From: Spartobacteria bacterium
GTDB lineage: Bacteria > Verrucomicrobiota > Verrucomicrobiia > Chthoniobacterales > UBA6821
Direction of reading: 5' to 3'
Assembly (NCBI GenBank): GCA_947471565.1
Contig: CANIVT010000014.1
Coordinates: 1-64,000, forward strand
DNA: 64,000 bases
Shown here one piece after another: positions 9,607 through 18,901 of the stretch. The notes beneath the pieces are model-generated. The model saw only the letters and a list, made by a program, of their open reading frames with translations, searched no databases and was not told the origin of the DNA. Every line of letters starts with the position of its first letter. Position 1 is the first letter of the stretch. The translations under genes and the position numbers were made by a program.

Positions 9607-10449
9607 ATGACCTTCAACCCCCTAAGATTTTCCTCAGTGCAAAAGATCATCATCCTTGCCGCAGTTGTTTTTTCACTCGCTGCCGCGGCGCTAGGTTTCC
9701 TGAATCGAGGGAAACTCGTGGAAACCAAAGCCGAAGTTGCAAAGTTCCAGTCCGAATCGGCTGCCAATGCAAAGAAGGCCGATAAGGTCTCGGCTGACCT
9801 CAAGGCCGCCAACGAGAAACTTGCCGTTGCAGGTTCTGATGTTGAGAAGAAGGCTGCCGAGTTGACGGAACTCAAGTCCCAGGCAGCGAAAAGCACTGGA
9901 GCATTGACCGATCTGCAGAAGCAACTCGCGGACAAGGATTCCTTGATTGCCCAGCAGAAAACCGACATGTCGGCCAAGGATACGCGTATTTCCGAATTGG
10001 AAACCAAAGCCTCTCAAGCTGTTCAACCCACCACCTCTCCCTCGGATGACCTGAAAAAACAGATTGAGGAAAAAGACCTCCTGACAACCAGTCTCCAGAC
10101 GAAACTCAAGGATCAGGAAACCCAGCTTTCCGCCCTCAAGGAAAGGGAAGCCCAGCGTAAATCCAAATCCCTCCGACCCGGTCTCGAGGGCAGGATTCTT
10201 GCCGTGAACACCTCCTGGAACTTCGTCGTCCTCAGCCTGGGAGACCGCAATGGAGTGGTCAATGGGGCCGAAATGCTGATCAAGCGCGGAGCCCAGTTGG
10301 TCGGAAAAGTTCGGATTACCTCCGTCGAACCCTCCACATCGATTGCGGACATCGTCCCCAACAGCGTCCGTGGATCCTTGGCTGTTCAACCCGGCGACTC
10401 GGTGATTTATTCTGGCCCCTCCGAAGACAACGAACCCAAGTTACCGTGA
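9607..10449 (+). CDS. Membrane-anchored coiled-coil protein with FlgT-C-like domain
   Basis: Function not known. 280 residues from the ATG at 9607; a TTG at 9568 would add thirteen. One transmembrane segment near the N-terminus (KIIILAAVVFSLAAAALGF) is followed by a long Lys/Ala/Glu-rich coiled coil of about 130 residues, then a compact C-terminal domain (RILAVNTSWNFVVLSLGD, NGAEMLIKRG, VGKVRITSVEPSTSIADI). That pattern resembles the small beta-barrel at the C-terminus of FlgT-type and other envelope proteins. Its TGA overlaps the GTG of the next small lipoprotein gene (GTGA), so the two are probably made together. Likely an inner-membrane protein reaching into the periplasm. No flagellar genes are in the window. 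Confidence 0.7.
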   Translation: MTFNPLRFSSVQKIIILAAVVFSLAAAALGFLNRGKLVETKAEVAKFQSESAANAKKADKVSADLKAANEKLAVAGSDVEKKAAELTELKSQAAKSTGALTDLQKQLADKDSLIAQQKTDMSAKDTRISELETKASQAVQPTTSPSDDLKKQIEEKDLLTTSLQTKLKDQETQLSALKEREAQRKSKSLRPGLEGRILAVNTSWNFVVLSLGDRNGVVNGAEMLIKRGAQLVGKVRITSVEPSTSIADIVPNSVRGSLAVQPGDSVIYSGPSEDNEPKLP

Positions 10450-10649
10450 TCAAACACTTCCAAGGATTACTCCTCCTCGTCGCGATCATCTCGCTGCTCA
10501 CCGGCTGCGAAAGCACGAATTCCTCGGGAAGTGCCGTCCCCGGATCTCAAGGACAAGGAGCCGCAGTAAGCGCGATCCCTTGGAACAAACCGGCTAGCTG
10601 GGAGGGCGCCGGCGCCTTGGGTGGTTTTATGCCCCAGGGAGGGCGTTAA
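10446..10649 (+). CDS. Small lipoprotein
   Basis: 67 residues. The signal peptide IKHFQGLLLLVAIISLLTGC ends in a clear lipobox (LTGC), with the acylated Cys at about residue 21. The mature part is only about 46 residues, Gly/Ser/Ala-rich, ending GGFMPQGGR. It starts with GTG and overlaps the stop of the upstream coiled-coil protein by four bases, so translation is probably coupled and the two may act together at the envelope. No known domain is recognised. Confidence 0.7.
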   Translation: MIKHFQGLLLLVAIISLLTGCESTNSSGSAVPGSQGQGAAVSAIPWNKPASWEGAGALGGFMPQGGR

Positions 10650-10706
10650 TCATCTTGCCGACTCTGCGGGCTTTGCCCAGCAAGACGGAATGCCTATCGT
10701 AAGGTG

Positions 10707-11210
10707 ATGCGCATCCTCGCCGTCGACCCCTCACTCCGGGGAACAGGCTTTGCAATCCTTGAGGAAAAAGGCTCTTCCATCCGATGCCTCGAATACTCCG
10801 TGGTGAAAAACGCGGCCTCGCTTTCCCAAGAGGCCTGCTTGGTCGCGATCCATGAGGCGATTTCCTTGGCCATCGAGAGACATTCTCCCTCAGCGCTCGC
10901 CATTGAGAAGGTCATCTACGTTCAGAGCTATCCCACAGCGATCATTCTGGGAGCCGCACGCGGTGTGGCTGTTTTGGCTGCGGCCCAACGCGGCCTGACT
11001 GTCCATGAATACCCGCCGAAACGAGTGAAACAAGCCGTGGTCGGTAAGGGCGCCGCCGCCAAGGAACAGGTGGCCTTCATGATCAGGGCGCTGCTTGGAC
11101 TCACGGAAACACCGCCGGCCGACGCGGCCGATGCCATTGCAATCGGCCTCACCCACCTCCGAACCATTGCCTCCCCGATCCTGAGAGTCACGGCGACCAT
11201 AGCCAAATGA
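10707..11210 (+). CDS. ruvC: Holliday junction resolvase RuvC
   Basis: Endonuclease that resolves Holliday junctions with RuvAB. 167 residues from the ATG at 10707; a GTG just before it at 10704 is also possible. The four acidic catalytic residues fall where expected: Asp7 in ILAVDPSL, Glu67 in LAIEKV, and Asp139 and Asp142 in PADAADAIAIGLTH. ruvA and ruvB are not adjacent. The last bases overlap the ATG of lipB by four (ATGA), an unusual operon partner but a clear translational coupling. Confidence 0.93.
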   Translation: MRILAVDPSLRGTGFAILEEKGSSIRCLEYSVVKNAASLSQEACLVAIHEAISLAIERHSPSALAIEKVIYVQSYPTAIILGAARGVAVLAAAQRGLTVHEYPPKRVKQAVVGKGAAAKEQVAFMIRALLGLTETPPADAADAIAIGLTHLRTIASPILRVTATIAK

Positions 11211-11845
11211 GCGCGCTGATCACTCCTCGCTGGCTCGGACGTATCCCCTACAAAGAGGGATTGGACCTGCAGGAATCGCTCGTTGTGGGTAAAATCGGCG
11301 GTGATTCGGCCAATCATCTTCTCCTTCTCGAACACGAACCCGTCTACACCATGGGACGGACCCGCGATGAGTCGAGCCTCCGGGAAGAAACAACACTCCC
11401 CCACCCCGTGCACCGCACCAATCGTGGAGGACAGGCTACCTACCATGGCCCCGGGCAACTGGTCGGCTATCCGGTACTCGATCTCGCGCTCTTCGACCGT
11501 GATCTTCACTCCTACCTGCGCTTTCTGGAGGAGGTTCTCATCACCCTGCTCGACCGGCACAACGTGTGCGGGAGAAGGGTTGAAGGCAAAACCGGTGTCT
11601 GGGTCGGCGGGAAAAAAATTGCCTCACTCGGCGTCGGGGTCCGGAAATGGATCTCCATGCACGGGCTCGCCATCAATATCTGCGGCGATCTGGCACCGTT
11701 TCAACACATCACCCCCTGCGGTCTTCCCGGGGTGGAGATGACCTCCCTTGAGGCAGAGGGAGCCAAGGATGTCACCGTGGAATCCTGCGCGGAGGAAGTC
11801 TCTGGGATTTTTAACGAACTGATCGTATCAGGCCTGAAATTTTAG
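11207..11845 (+). CDS. lipB: Lipoyl(octanoyl) transferase
   Basis: Transfers octanoate from acyl-ACP to lipoyl domains, here plausibly including the GcvH encoded at 2.1 kb. 212 residues. Seen: the substrate-binding motif [17 protein letters not shown] around residues 73-89, catalytic Lys137 in [15 protein letters not shown], and the acyl-thioester Cys171 in ITPCGLPG. It overlaps the ruvC stop by four bases. The 3' end runs 18 bases into the convergent trpG gene, so the two transcripts overlap. No lipA is in the window. Confidence 0.96.
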   Translation: MSALITPRWLGRIPYKEGLDLQESLVVGKIGGDSANHLLLLEHEPVYTMGRTRDESSLREETTLPHPVHRTNRGGQATYHGPGQLVGYPVLDLALFDRDLHSYLRFLEEVLITLLDRHNVCGRRVEGKTGVWVGGKKIASLGVGVRKWISMHGLAINICGDLAPFQHITPCGLPGVEMTSLEAEGAKDVTVESCAEEVSGIFNELIVSGLKF

Positions 11846-12397
11846 GAAGTTCGCGAGCAGTTGCTTGCCGTGCGTCGTCAGGATCGATTCGGGGTGAAAC
11901 TGGACACCCCAGAGAGGGAGTTCCTTGTGGCGCAGCCCCATGATCTCACCTTCAGCGGTCTCGGCTGTGATCTCGAGTTCATCAGGGAAGGTCTCGCGCT
12001 TCACAATCAGGCTGTGGTAGCGGGTCGCCTCGAACGGATTCGGGAGCCCTTGGAAAAGATCCTTCCCGTTGTGAAGGATCGGGGAAGTCTTTCCGTGCAT
12101 CAACCGTCCTGCCCGGACCACCTCTCCTCCGTAGACATGCCCCATGCACTGATGGCCGAGGCAGACCCCAAGGATGGGGTATTTCCCAGCCAGCTTGCGG
12201 ATCACCTCATTGCTGATTCCCGCTTCATTCGGACTGCAGGGACCTGGCGAAATGCAGATGCGTTCCGGAGAAAGCTTCACGATCTCATCCAGGGTGATCT
12301 CATCGTTTCTCCTGACGAGGGGTTCGGCACCCAGTTCGCCGAAATACTGGACGAGATTATAGGTAAAAGAGTCGTAATTATCGATGACGAGAATCAT
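11828..12397 (-). CDS. trpG: Anthranilate synthase glutamine amidotransferase subunit
   Basis: Class I glutamine amidotransferase supplying ammonia to TrpE for anthranilate synthesis. 189 residues from the ATG at 12397 ([19 protein letters not shown]), the standard TrpG/PabA start; the longer open frame upstream runs into trpE and is not part of this gene. The triad is visible: Cys79 in LGVCLGHQ, His168 and Glu170 in QFHPES. The gap to trpE is seven bases, so they form one unit. TrpG often also serves PabB; no pabB is seen here. The 3' end overlaps lipB by 18 bases. Confidence 0.95.
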   Translation of the reverse strand: MILVIDNYDSFTYNLVQYFGELGAEPLVRRNDEITLDEIVKLSPERICISPGPCSPNEAGISNEVIRKLAGKYPILGVCLGHQCMGHVYGGEVVRAGRLMHGKTSPILHNGKDLFQGLPNPFEATRYHSLIVKRETFPDELEITAETAEGEIMGLRHKELPLWGVQFHPESILTTHGKQLLANFLKFQA

Positions 12398-12404
12398 GGC
12401 TTTG

Positions 12405-13940
12405 TCAGGATGTTGCGGGATGCGTGTCCGTCGCGAGTTCGACGGCGCGGACCACGCCCATGGCCTTGTTGACCGTTTCCTGAAACTCCGAGGCGGGATC
12501 CGAATCAGCCACGATACCGGCTCCTGCCTGGACATGGGCCTTGCCCCCGCGAAGCAGCACCGTCCGCAGGGCGATACAGGAATCAAGCCTTCCGTCGAAG
12601 CCGAGATAGCCGACGGCGCCCGCATAGGAACCGCGCTCTGTCGGCTCCATCGAGGCGATGATCTGCATGGCCCGGATCTTGGGCGATCCGCTGACCGTGC
12701 CGGCGGGGAAGGTGGCCCGCAGGACATCGAGAGGACTATGCTCCCCGGAAAGACGTCCCGTGACGTTGGAAACGATGTGCATCACGTGACTGTACCGCTC
12801 CACGGTCATGAAGTCCGTGAGTTGCACGCTGCCGAACTCCGAGATCCTGCCGACGTCATTACGCGCCAGATCGACAAGCATGAGGTGTTCGGCGCGCTCC
12901 TTGGGATCTTCCAGCAACTCCAGACGCAGCGCCTCGTCGGCCTCATGGGTCTCCCCTCTTTTCCGAGTCCCGGCGATAGGGCGGATCTGGACAGCTCCGT
13001 CGGTCACCTTGACATGAACCTCGGGAGAGCTGCCCACCAGGGCGATCCCTCCTGGGAGGAGCAGGCAGAACATGTAGGGCGAGGGATTGATGAACCGGAG
13101 TGCCCGGTAGAGATGAACCGGATCCCCCTCGTACGGAATCGAAAAACGCTGGGAAAGGACGATCTGAAAAATATCCCCGGCTCGGATGAATTCCTTCGCG
13201 TCGAGCACGGCTTTTTCAAAATCCTCACGGGTAAAATTGCTCTGGACGGGAATCCGTGGCGCCTCTGCGACCGCTGCTAAGGGGGCCAGCGACGAAGGCA
13301 CGTGCAGTTTGGCAAGCAGGGAGGTAATCCTCGAAACGGCTTCACGTCGGGCGGCATCAGGGCCAAGTTCCCCCGGAAATGAGGAGGCCACGACCTTGAT
13401 GCGGCGGTTCTTGTGATCGAAAGCCACGACAGTGTCGGCGATCAGGAACATCATGTCAGGCAGGCCCAGATCGTCCTCACGAGCCCTGGGCACACTCGAT
13501 TCGAAACTGCAGACCGCCTCGTAGCCGAGGTAGCCGACCGCACCTCCGGTGAATCCGGGCAATTCAGGACGTGGATGGCATCGGAAGGAGCTCATGATCC
13601 GCTCGAGTTCTGACAATGGATCCGCTGCATCACGCGTTTCGGTGGTACCATCAGACTTCCGGAACGTGACCTTGCCGTCGCGGGCCGTGACCACCGCGCG
13701 GGCACCGGTACCCACAAAGGAGTAACGTCCTACCAGATCCGATTGTTCCGCTGATTCCAGAAGGAATGCCGGACCGTCGTCGCGCAACTTGGTGAGCAGG
13801 GAAAGGGGCGTCTCACTGTCAGCGACCAATTCCACCCAGACAGGCACCACGGCATTGGTGGATGCCTCCCGTTCAAACTCCTCCAACGGGGGAAATACCT
13901 TTCCGAGATGGATTTCATCGCTGGTCGCGGCTTCTTTCAT
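12405..13940 (-). CDS. trpE: Anthranilate synthase component I
   Basis: Chorismate-utilising enzyme that makes anthranilate, first committed step to tryptophan. 511 residues, normal for TrpE. The C-terminal catalytic block is complete: [46 protein letters not shown] and the late [11 protein letters not shown]. The N-terminal part has [16 protein letters not shown], with the LLES element characteristic of the tryptophan feedback site. It sits between smpB (47 bases upstream) and trpG (7 bases downstream). No other trp genes are here, so the pathway is dispersed. PabB is the alternative, less likely because of the LLES element and the adjacent TrpG. Confidence 0.94.
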   Translation of the reverse strand: MKEAATSDEIHLGKVFPPLEEFEREASTNAVVPVWVELVADSETPLSLLTKLRDDGPAFLLESAEQSDLVGRYSFVGTGARAVVTARDGKVTFRKSDGTTETRDAADPLSELERIMSSFRCHPRPELPGFTGGAVGYLGYEAVCSFESSVPRAREDDLGLPDMMFLIADTVVAFDHKNRRIKVVASSFPGELGPDAARREAVSRITSLLAKLHVPSSLAPLAAVAEAPRIPVQSNFTREDFEKAVLDAKEFIRAGDIFQIVLSQRFSIPYEGDPVHLYRALRFINPSPYMFCLLLPGGIALVGSSPEVHVKVTDGAVQIRPIAGTRKRGETHEADEALRLELLEDPKERAEHLMLVDLARNDVGRISEFGSVQLTDFMTVERYSHVMHIVSNVTGRLSGEHSPLDVLRATFPAGTVSGSPKIRAMQIIASMEPTERGSYAGAVGYLGFDGRLDSCIALRTVLLRGGKAHVQAGAGIVADSDPASEFQETVNKAMGVVRAVELATDTHPATS

Positions 13941-13987
13941 CGGGTGTCAGGGTGATTCCGTCGGTGATGTCGGGCAATCAGGAAAAA

Positions 13988-14449
13988 TCATCCTCGGCTG
14001 CGTTTGAAACGCGCCACCTCACGATCAGTCTCCCTCTGCTCGACCTTCTTTTTGAGATCCTGACGTTGGTCGGCGGCATTTTTCCCCTTTCCGAGACCTA
14101 GTTCAACCTTCACTCGCCCCTTCTTCCAGTACATCCGCAGGACCGGCAGCGCGAGCCCCTTGCGCGTGGTCTGATCCAGCAAACGAATAATCTCCACTTT
14201 GTTCAGGAGAAGCAACCGGGGCCTTTTGGGGTCGTGGGTCTCGTGGCTGGCCTTTTCATAGACCTGGATCGTGGCGTCATAGAGGACGACCCCTTGCTTC
14301 TCGACCTTGGCATAACAGCCGAGAAGGTCGGCACGACCAGCTCGTAAGGACTTTACCTCGGTACCCAGCAGTGAAACCCCTGCTTCAAAGGTTTCCAGAA
14401 TCTGAAAATCCCTCAGGGCCTTCCTGTTGGTGACGATGTCGGCGCCCAT
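13988..14449 (-). CDS. smpB: SsrA-binding protein (trans-translation)
   Basis: Binds tmRNA and brings it to stalled ribosomes. 153 residues, normal length. Seen: TNRKALRDFQILETFEAGVSLLGTEVKSLR, split here only by position (residues about 7-36), then the OB-fold core, and the C-terminal basic tail DLKKKVEQRETDREVARFK that enters the mRNA channel. It lies 44 bases after rpoZ and 47 before trpE on the same strand. No ssrA gene is in the window. Confidence 0.95.
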   Translation of the reverse strand: MGADIVTNRKALRDFQILETFEAGVSLLGTEVKSLRAGRADLLGCYAKVEKQGVVLYDATIQVYEKASHETHDPKRPRLLLLNKVEIIRLLDQTTRKGLALPVLRMYWKKGRVKVELGLGKGKNAADQRQDLKKKVEQRETDREVARFKRSRG

Positions 14450-14493
14450 GGAGTGTCAGGGCTCCAAGCAGGGAGCCTTGCGTGCGGGCAGAC

Positions 14494-14724
14494 TCAGGCG
14501 GCGTGAGCCGGATCGAGTTCGACCGCAGCCTGGGCGGTGAGCTTGCCCGCGGCAATCTCAGCCAGGGCGATGTCTGCGAGTCCCATCTGGCCGATCTCGT
14601 AGTCGACCTCGACCATCGGACGGCTTCCGGCGGAAAGCTCACGGACGCGCTTGCTGACCATGTTGATGAGCTGTTGCTTATTGCTGACGACATTGGCCGC
14701 AGCATTGATGTATTGGGACTTCAT
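14494..14724 (-). CDS. rpoZ: DNA-directed RNA polymerase omega subunit (probable)
   Basis: Small subunit that helps assemble and stabilise RNA polymerase. 76 residues from the ATG at 14724 (MKSQYINAAANVVSN); an upstream ATG at 14778 adds 18 residues with no family support. The pattern KQQLINMVSKRVRELSAG followed by ADIALAEIAAGKLT matches the omega fold (the NRFxLVxxxxKRARQL and ALxEIAxGK elements), though the first helix is diverged. Context supports a housekeeping role, directly upstream of smpB. Assignment is by short motifs only. Confidence 0.75.
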   Translation of the reverse strand: MKSQYINAAANVVSNKQQLINMVSKRVRELSAGSRPMVEVDYEIGQMGLADIALAEIAAGKLTAQAAVELDPAHAA

Positions 14725-14870
14725 GTATGAGTAACTTAGGTGATCAATTACTCTAGTGCCCTCCTTCCTCCATGACAAGCCCCTCCGGCATCCAGAGTCA
14801 ACGGCTTGCCCGAGGGATTGCCAAGGCCACTCGGTCCTGATTCCCTGCTCCTTCAGGAAAAATACAACTC

Positions 14871-15980
14871 ATGGGACTCTTCACACCTCGTTTTCTCAAG
14901 GACGCCCGCCTGCTCTCCGAGGGAGCCTCCAAAACGCTTCATCTCCACCGGGATCTCCTGACGCCGGCTGAGATACTCAAACTCCAAGGACTGGTTGGAG
15001 CCCTCGACGCGGCCATTTCAGTGAAAAAGAGGGAAAACGTCGAAAGGGCTGTTTCAGAACTCGAGTCCGGGTTCGGCGGGGTCATCCCGGCCAGACCTCA
15101 TCCGGTCTGGAGTGAAAATATCGAGGCGATCGTCGTCGCCGTCGCCCTGGCCGTGGGATTCCAAGCGTATTTCCTGAAGCCTTTCAAGATTCCCACTGGC
15201 TCGATGCAGCCGACTCTCTACGGGATGACAGGACATCCCTCGGACACACCGCCACCCAATCCTATCTTCCGCGCCATCGATTTTGTTCAATTGGGACGCA
15301 CTCATCTCGACCTCGTTGCCTCCCGGGAGGAGCAAGTCCTAGGCCTCAACGAAAGAACCAGTCTCAACTTCTTCACCTTCACGGAAATCGTCACCTCCTC
15401 GGGACGCCACTCCGTTTTCTCACCACGTGACGTGCTGATGAGGGATTTTGGGGTGCGCCCCGGCAGAGTCTACTCCCCCGGGGAAACCATTGTCCGGGGT
15501 TACGTGCAGGCAGGTGATCAGGTCTTTGTTGACCGGATGACCTATCAGTTCCGCGATCCGGCCAGCGCCGACGTCTTTGTCTTCAAGACCACAGGGATCC
15601 GAGGCATCGAGATGAACCTCGATCCAGCTCTGGGATCCCAGTTCTACATCAAACGTCTCGCTGGAATGCCGGGACAGTCACTGCGTATCGCCGCCCCGGA
15701 ACTCTTTCTCGATGGCAACACAGCTCCCAACGCCCCGTTCCGCCGTGTCATGAGCTGCAAGAACGGTTACCGCGGATATTCCAACCCGGCTGCCGCGCAA
15801 TATCTCACCACCCCCGAGGAAACTTTCACCGTGCCTCCCCATGCCTACTTTGCGCTGGGAGACAACAGCTACAACTCCAGCGATAGCCGTTACTGGGGCA
15901 TCGTACCGGAACGGAACGTCATCGGACGCGGCTTCTTCGTCTACTGGCCCTTCTCGGATCGCTGGGGATTTATCCGTTAA
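14871..15980 (+). CDS. lepB: Signal peptidase I
   Basis: Membrane serine protease that removes signal peptides from exported proteins. 369 residues. After a soluble N-terminal region of about 80 residues comes one transmembrane helix (AIVVAVALAVGFQAYFL, about 87-103). The catalytic dyad is Ser111 in IPTGSMQPTL and Lys261 in FYIKRLAGMPG. The final box GDNSYNSSDSRYWGIVP is conserved. The long extra segment between Ser and Lys (about 120-220) and the long cytoplasmic N-terminus make it larger than minimal LepB; large forms are common in this phylum. Transcribed alone on the plus strand, divergent from rpoZ. Confidence 0.94.
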   Translation: MGLFTPRFLKDARLLSEGASKTLHLHRDLLTPAEILKLQGLVGALDAAISVKKRENVERAVSELESGFGGVIPARPHPVWSENIEAIVVAVALAVGFQAYFLKPFKIPTGSMQPTLYGMTGHPSDTPPPNPIFRAIDFVQLGRTHLDLVASREEQVLGLNERTSLNFFTFTEIVTSSGRHSVFSPRDVLMRDFGVRPGRVYSPGETIVRGYVQAGDQVFVDRMTYQFRDPASADVFVFKTTGIRGIEMNLDPALGSQFYIKRLAGMPGQSLRIAAPELFLDGNTAPNAPFRRVMSCKNGYRGYSNPAAAQYLTTPEETFTVPPHAYFALGDNSYNSSDSRYWGIVPERNVIGRGFFVYWPFSDRWGFIR

Positions 15981-16005
15981 AGGAACCTGATTTTATCTAA
16001 AATAT

Positions 16006-16174
16006 CCCGCCGAGGCGCCAAGGCTCAGAGGTTGAAAACGACATGATAGGATCCGGGGCACTGGTGTGCCCACCTGCTTCTGCCTTTTTAAATCCAAAAG
16101 GATTCAGAGCACTGAGCCGATGGGTGCTCGCATAAACTAAAAACAATTTCTCTGCGTTTCAGCGCCTCTGTGGG
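16006..16174. repeat. Intergenic imperfect inverted repeat
   Basis: The 200-base gap between lepB and argG holds no gene. Its left arm (16006-16032, CCCGCCGAGGCGCCAAGG then CTCAGAGG) is an imperfect reverse complement of the right arm (16150-16174, CTCTGCGTTTCAGCGCC then TCTGTGGG). Such low-complexity GCGC/CAGAG inverted repeats recur between genes in many bacterial genomes. It lies between convergent genes, so a role in transcript ends is possible but not shown. Confidence 0.5.
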
Positions 16175-16180
16175 AACCTC

Positions 16181-17449
16181 TTATTTCTGCTTTTTTGCTG
16201 AAGGAGCTTTTTTTGACGTCGTCTTTTTGGCTCCGGCGGCGACCTTGGCGGCGACCTTCAGACGCAGGGCATTGAGGCGAATGAAGCCGGTGGCGTCACC
16301 CTGGTTGTAGGCCTGCGTGGGATCGGCCTCCATCGTTGCGATCTCGGGGCGGTATAGGCTGACAGGGCTCTTGCGACCGGCGGCCAGGATGTTCCCTTTA
16401 TAGAGGCGGACGCGTACCGTTCCGGTGACGTTCTTCTGCGACTCATCGACGAGCGCCTGGAGAGCGAGGCGCTCCGGGGCAAACCAGAAGCCATTGTAAA
16501 CCAGTGTGCTGTATTTAGGAATCAGGCCGTCGCGCAGATGCATCACCTCACGGTCCATGGTGAGGGACTCCATCTGACGATGCGCAAAGTGCAGGATGGA
16601 ACCACCCGGAGTCTCGTAGACCCCTCGGCTCTTCATCCCGACAAAGCGATTCTCGACCATGTCGACACGACCGACGCCATGACGGCCGCCGAGTTTGTTG
16701 AGCACCCTCATGACACCGAGGGGGTCAAGGCGCTTCCCATTGACCGCGACGCAGTCACCCTGCACGAAATCCAAGGTCACAATCTCAGCCTTGTCGGGAG
16801 CATCCTCGGGGCTTGCCGAGAGTTTGAACATTCCCTTGTTTGCAGGCGCAAAGGCATCGAACCAGGGGTCCTCCAGGATTCCGCTCTCATAGCTGATGTG
16901 CAGCAGGTTCCGGTCCATGGAATAGGGCTTCTTGGCACTGGCCTCCACGTCGACCTTGTGACGCCGGCAATACTCGATCATCTCGGCACGGCCGGGGAAT
17001 TCATTGCGGAAGCGCTCCTCGCGCCATGGGGCGATCACCTGCAGATCCGGAGCCAGGGCGGCGGCGGCCAATTCGAAGCGCACCTGGTCGTTCCCCTTCC
17101 CTGTGGCTCCGTGGGCGATCGCATCGGCTTTTTCTGCGAGGGCGATATCGACCATTCGCTTGGCGATGAGCGGGCGAGCAATGCTTGTCCCGAGAAAATA
17201 CTCCCCCTCATAGAGGGAACCGGCCCTCATCATCGGGAAAATAAAGTCGCGGGCAAATTCCTCCTGTAGATCGTCGACAAAGCACTTGGAGGCGCCGGTG
17301 CGCAGGGCCTTCGGCTTGAGACCCTTGAGTTCCTCCTCCTGACCAATATCGGCACAGAAGGCGATGATCTCGGCCGAATAGGTTTCCTTGATCCAGTTGA
17401 GGATGACGGAGGTGTCGAGTCCTCCGGAATAAGCGACGACGATTTTCAT
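16181..17449 (-). CDS. argG: Argininosuccinate synthase
   Basis: Joins citrulline and aspartate to argininosuccinate using ATP. 422 residues from the ATG at 17449, chosen because [16 protein letters not shown] is the invariant family start; the open frame extends 14 residues further upstream without support. The ATP-pyrophosphatase P-loop SGGLDTS is at residues 8-14. Also seen: [12 protein letters not shown] and [13 protein letters not shown]. Odd: a Lys/Ala-rich tail of about 24 residues after the conserved end ([19 protein letters not shown]), not typical of ArgG. The stop is followed only by the intergenic repeat. Confidence 0.95.
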   Translation of the reverse strand: MKIVVAYSGGLDTSVILNWIKETYSAEIIAFCADIGQEEELKGLKPKALRTGASKCFVDDLQEEFARDFIFPMMRAGSLYEGEYFLGTSIARPLIAKRMVDIALAEKADAIAHGATGKGNDQVRFELAAAALAPDLQVIAPWREERFRNEFPGRAEMIEYCRRHKVDVEASAKKPYSMDRNLLHISYESGILEDPWFDAFAPANKGMFKLSASPEDAPDKAEIVTLDFVQGDCVAVNGKRLDPLGVMRVLNKLGGRHGVGRVDMVENRFVGMKSRGVYETPGGSILHFAHRQMESLTMDREVMHLRDGLIPKYSTLVYNGFWFAPERLALQALVDESQKNVTGTVRVRLYKGNILAAGRKSPVSLYRPEIATMEADPTQAYNQGDATGFIRLNALRLKVAAKVAAGAKKTTSKKAPSAKKQK

Positions 17450-17524
17450 GGGAGACGGGATACAGGAGATGTGCAGCGGATGCACGCCCATTCCCTCGTT
17501 GTGACATCACCGGGGCACAAAAAA

Positions 17525-17546
17525 ACGGCCGGATTACTCCGGCCGT
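17525..17546 (-). terminator. Rho-independent terminator, bidirectional form
   Basis: Perfect 9-bp stem ACGGCCGGA/TCCGGCCGT with loop TTAC. On the minus strand a run of seven T (17525-17519) follows the stem, placing it just after the stop of the 17571-17927 lipoprotein gene. The plus strand also has a short TTTT, so it can act both ways. It insulates argG from its upstream neighbour. Confidence 0.9.
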
Positions 17547-17570
17547 TTTGTTTATAAATTCTGATCCGAA

Positions 17571-17927
17571 TTACTTCTTGGGCTGGATCGGAGTGGAAAC
17601 CGGGGACGCGGAACCCTTGGCGGCGTTCTGCTGGGCCTGGATCTGCTGGGCGAGGTTCTGAACCGCCTGCTGAAGATCGACGAGTGGCACCCAACCGATC
17701 AGATTACCCTGCTGTCCGGTGGACTTGTCGGCAAAAGAAGCTGCATTGAGGAGGCGAGCCTCACCGGTCTTGGTGTTCCACTGAACCACGGAATCAACCT
17801 GCTTGTCAGCGATAGTGATCTTGGTGGAGATGCACTGGAAGGTCGGCTGCTCGGCAACTGGCTTCTCGTTGCAGGCAACAAGTGCCAGAGTGGAAGCTGC
17901 GAGGATGGATAAAGGGAGGTACTTCAT
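17571..17927 (-). CDS. Small lipoprotein of unknown function
   Basis: 118 residues from the ATG at 17927 (MKYLPLSILAASTLALVAC); the open frame begins 17 residues earlier. The signal peptide ends in a lipobox (LVAC, Cys19). The mature part has a small domain around QCISTKITIADKQVDSVVQWN and a C-terminal Gln/Ala-rich helix (LQQAVQNLAQQIQAQQNAA) that could form a coiled coil. No family recognised. Followed at once by a strong terminator, and preceded by tRNA-Lys on the same strand, so probably monocistronic. Confidence 0.75.
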   Translation of the reverse strand: MKYLPLSILAASTLALVACNEKPVAEQPTFQCISTKITIADKQVDSVVQWNTKTGEARLLNAASFADKSTGQQGNLIGWVPLVDLQQAVQNLAQQIQAQQNAAKGSASPVSTPIQPKK

Positions 17928-18006
17928 AAGGGTCACAACCTTGACCAAGGATGGCCGGATTTCAAGTGTCAAAATCATCGGCGCAGACAGAAAGCCTGCA
18001 GAAAAG

Positions 18007-18078
18007 TGGGTTGGCTGGGACTCGAACCCAGAACCAATACCTTAAAAGGGTACTGCTCTACCATTGAGCTACCAACCC
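18007..18078 (-). tRNA. tRNA-Lys (anticodon TTT)
   Basis: On the minus strand, acceptor arms GGGTTGG and CCAACCC pair perfectly. The D-arm GCTCAATGGTAGAGC, the anticodon loop CTTTTAA (anticodon TTT) closed by GTACC/GGTAT, and the T-arm CTGGGTTCGAGTCCCAG are all present. The discriminator base is A; CCA is not encoded. Confidence 0.95.
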
Positions 18079-18144
18079 GAAGGATCATTCACCCTCAACG
18101 AGTGAGTGGGAGAAAATGCAATCCCGTGAAGTTCCTGTCGAGGG

Positions 18145-18180
18145 CTTTTTGAGCCAAAACCGTTTCTCCGGTTCAAAAAG
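18145..18180 (-). terminator. Probable terminator after the methyltransferase gene
   Basis: CTTTTTGAGCC and GGTTCAAAAAG can pair with one mismatch, and an inner AACCG/CGGTT stem is an alternative. It lies one base beyond the stop codon of the minus-strand gene at 18182-18892 and upstream of tRNA-Lys. The A/T-rich stem base gives the T tract. Confidence 0.55.
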
Positions 18181-18181
18181 T

Positions 18182-18892
18182 CTACTTTGAAAAGAGGAAA
18201 ACCCGGTGTGGACCTTTCTTCAAGAGCTCCTCCATGCGGAGGAATCCGGCATCCAGGGAAGCGCTCCGGAGTTCCAAAGCCGTTGCAGGAAAATCATAGG
18301 ACAACACATGACTGCACCCCTCCTCCAGAGCCTCTGCAGGGATACCCTGCCACTCCTTTCTCATCATCCGGGTGTAGGAGGCGACATGATCCTCACGACT
18401 CATCCCCTCCTCCCTCACGACATCAACCATGAGGAAGCAACCTCCCTCGGAAAGGTTCGCGGAGAGGGCCTTGAAGAGCCGGTGCTTTTCGCCACCAATG
18501 AGGTGGTGTACGGCAAAACCCGAGAACACCACCTCGAAGGGAGAGCGCTCCGTCTCGGCATACTCCAGCAGATCGGCACACTGCCATGCCACCCCATCCA
18601 GTCCTTTCATGAGCTCCGACGCCTCGGCAAGGGCGGCTTCGGACAAATCCACCCCTAGGTAGGAACGCGGAGCATGGTTGCGAAGGATCGGCTCGATGCA
18701 GCGCGCATTCCCGCAACCAAGGTCGGCCATCTGGAAGTCCCCCTTAGCGGCGCGATCCCTGATCACCCCCGCAACCGTTTCGTAGATCTCCCGGTGATGC
18801 ATGTGATTGCTCTCGACGATGGCGTCGTAGAGCGACCAGGAACGGCGGAAGAAAGTGCTCGCCTCGACCCTATGCCACGATTCGTTCGACAA
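18182..18892 (-). CDS. Class I SAM-dependent methyltransferase
   Basis: 236 residues. Rossmann-type motifs are clear: motif I ADLGCGNARCIEPIL (about 55-69), motif II acidic end YLGVDLSEAAL, motif III CADLLEY, and VVFSGFAVHHLIGGEK. The substrate cannot be told from sequence. The final segment (LEELLKKGPHRVFLF pattern) resembles small-molecule methyltransferases of the Methyltransf_11/25 type. It starts ten bases after the stop of the exported peroxiredoxin gene, so both may share one transcript. Terminated by the hairpin at 18145-18180. Confidence 0.85.
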   Translation of the reverse strand: MSNESWHRVEASTFFRRSWSLYDAIVESNHMHHREIYETVAGVIRDRAAKGDFQMADLGCGNARCIEPILRNHAPRSYLGVDLSEAALAEASELMKGLDGVAWQCADLLEYAETERSPFEVVFSGFAVHHLIGGEKHRLFKALSANLSEGGCFLMVDVVREEGMSREDHVASYTRMMRKEWQGIPAEALEEGCSHVLSYDFPATALELRSASLDAGFLRMEELLKKGPHRVFLFSK

Positions 18893-18901
18893 AACGGGAT
18901 T

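Noticed and set aside
12398-12727. N-terminal extension of the trpG frame
   Set aside because: It is the trpE coding region in another frame; TrpG homologues start at [10 protein letters not shown].
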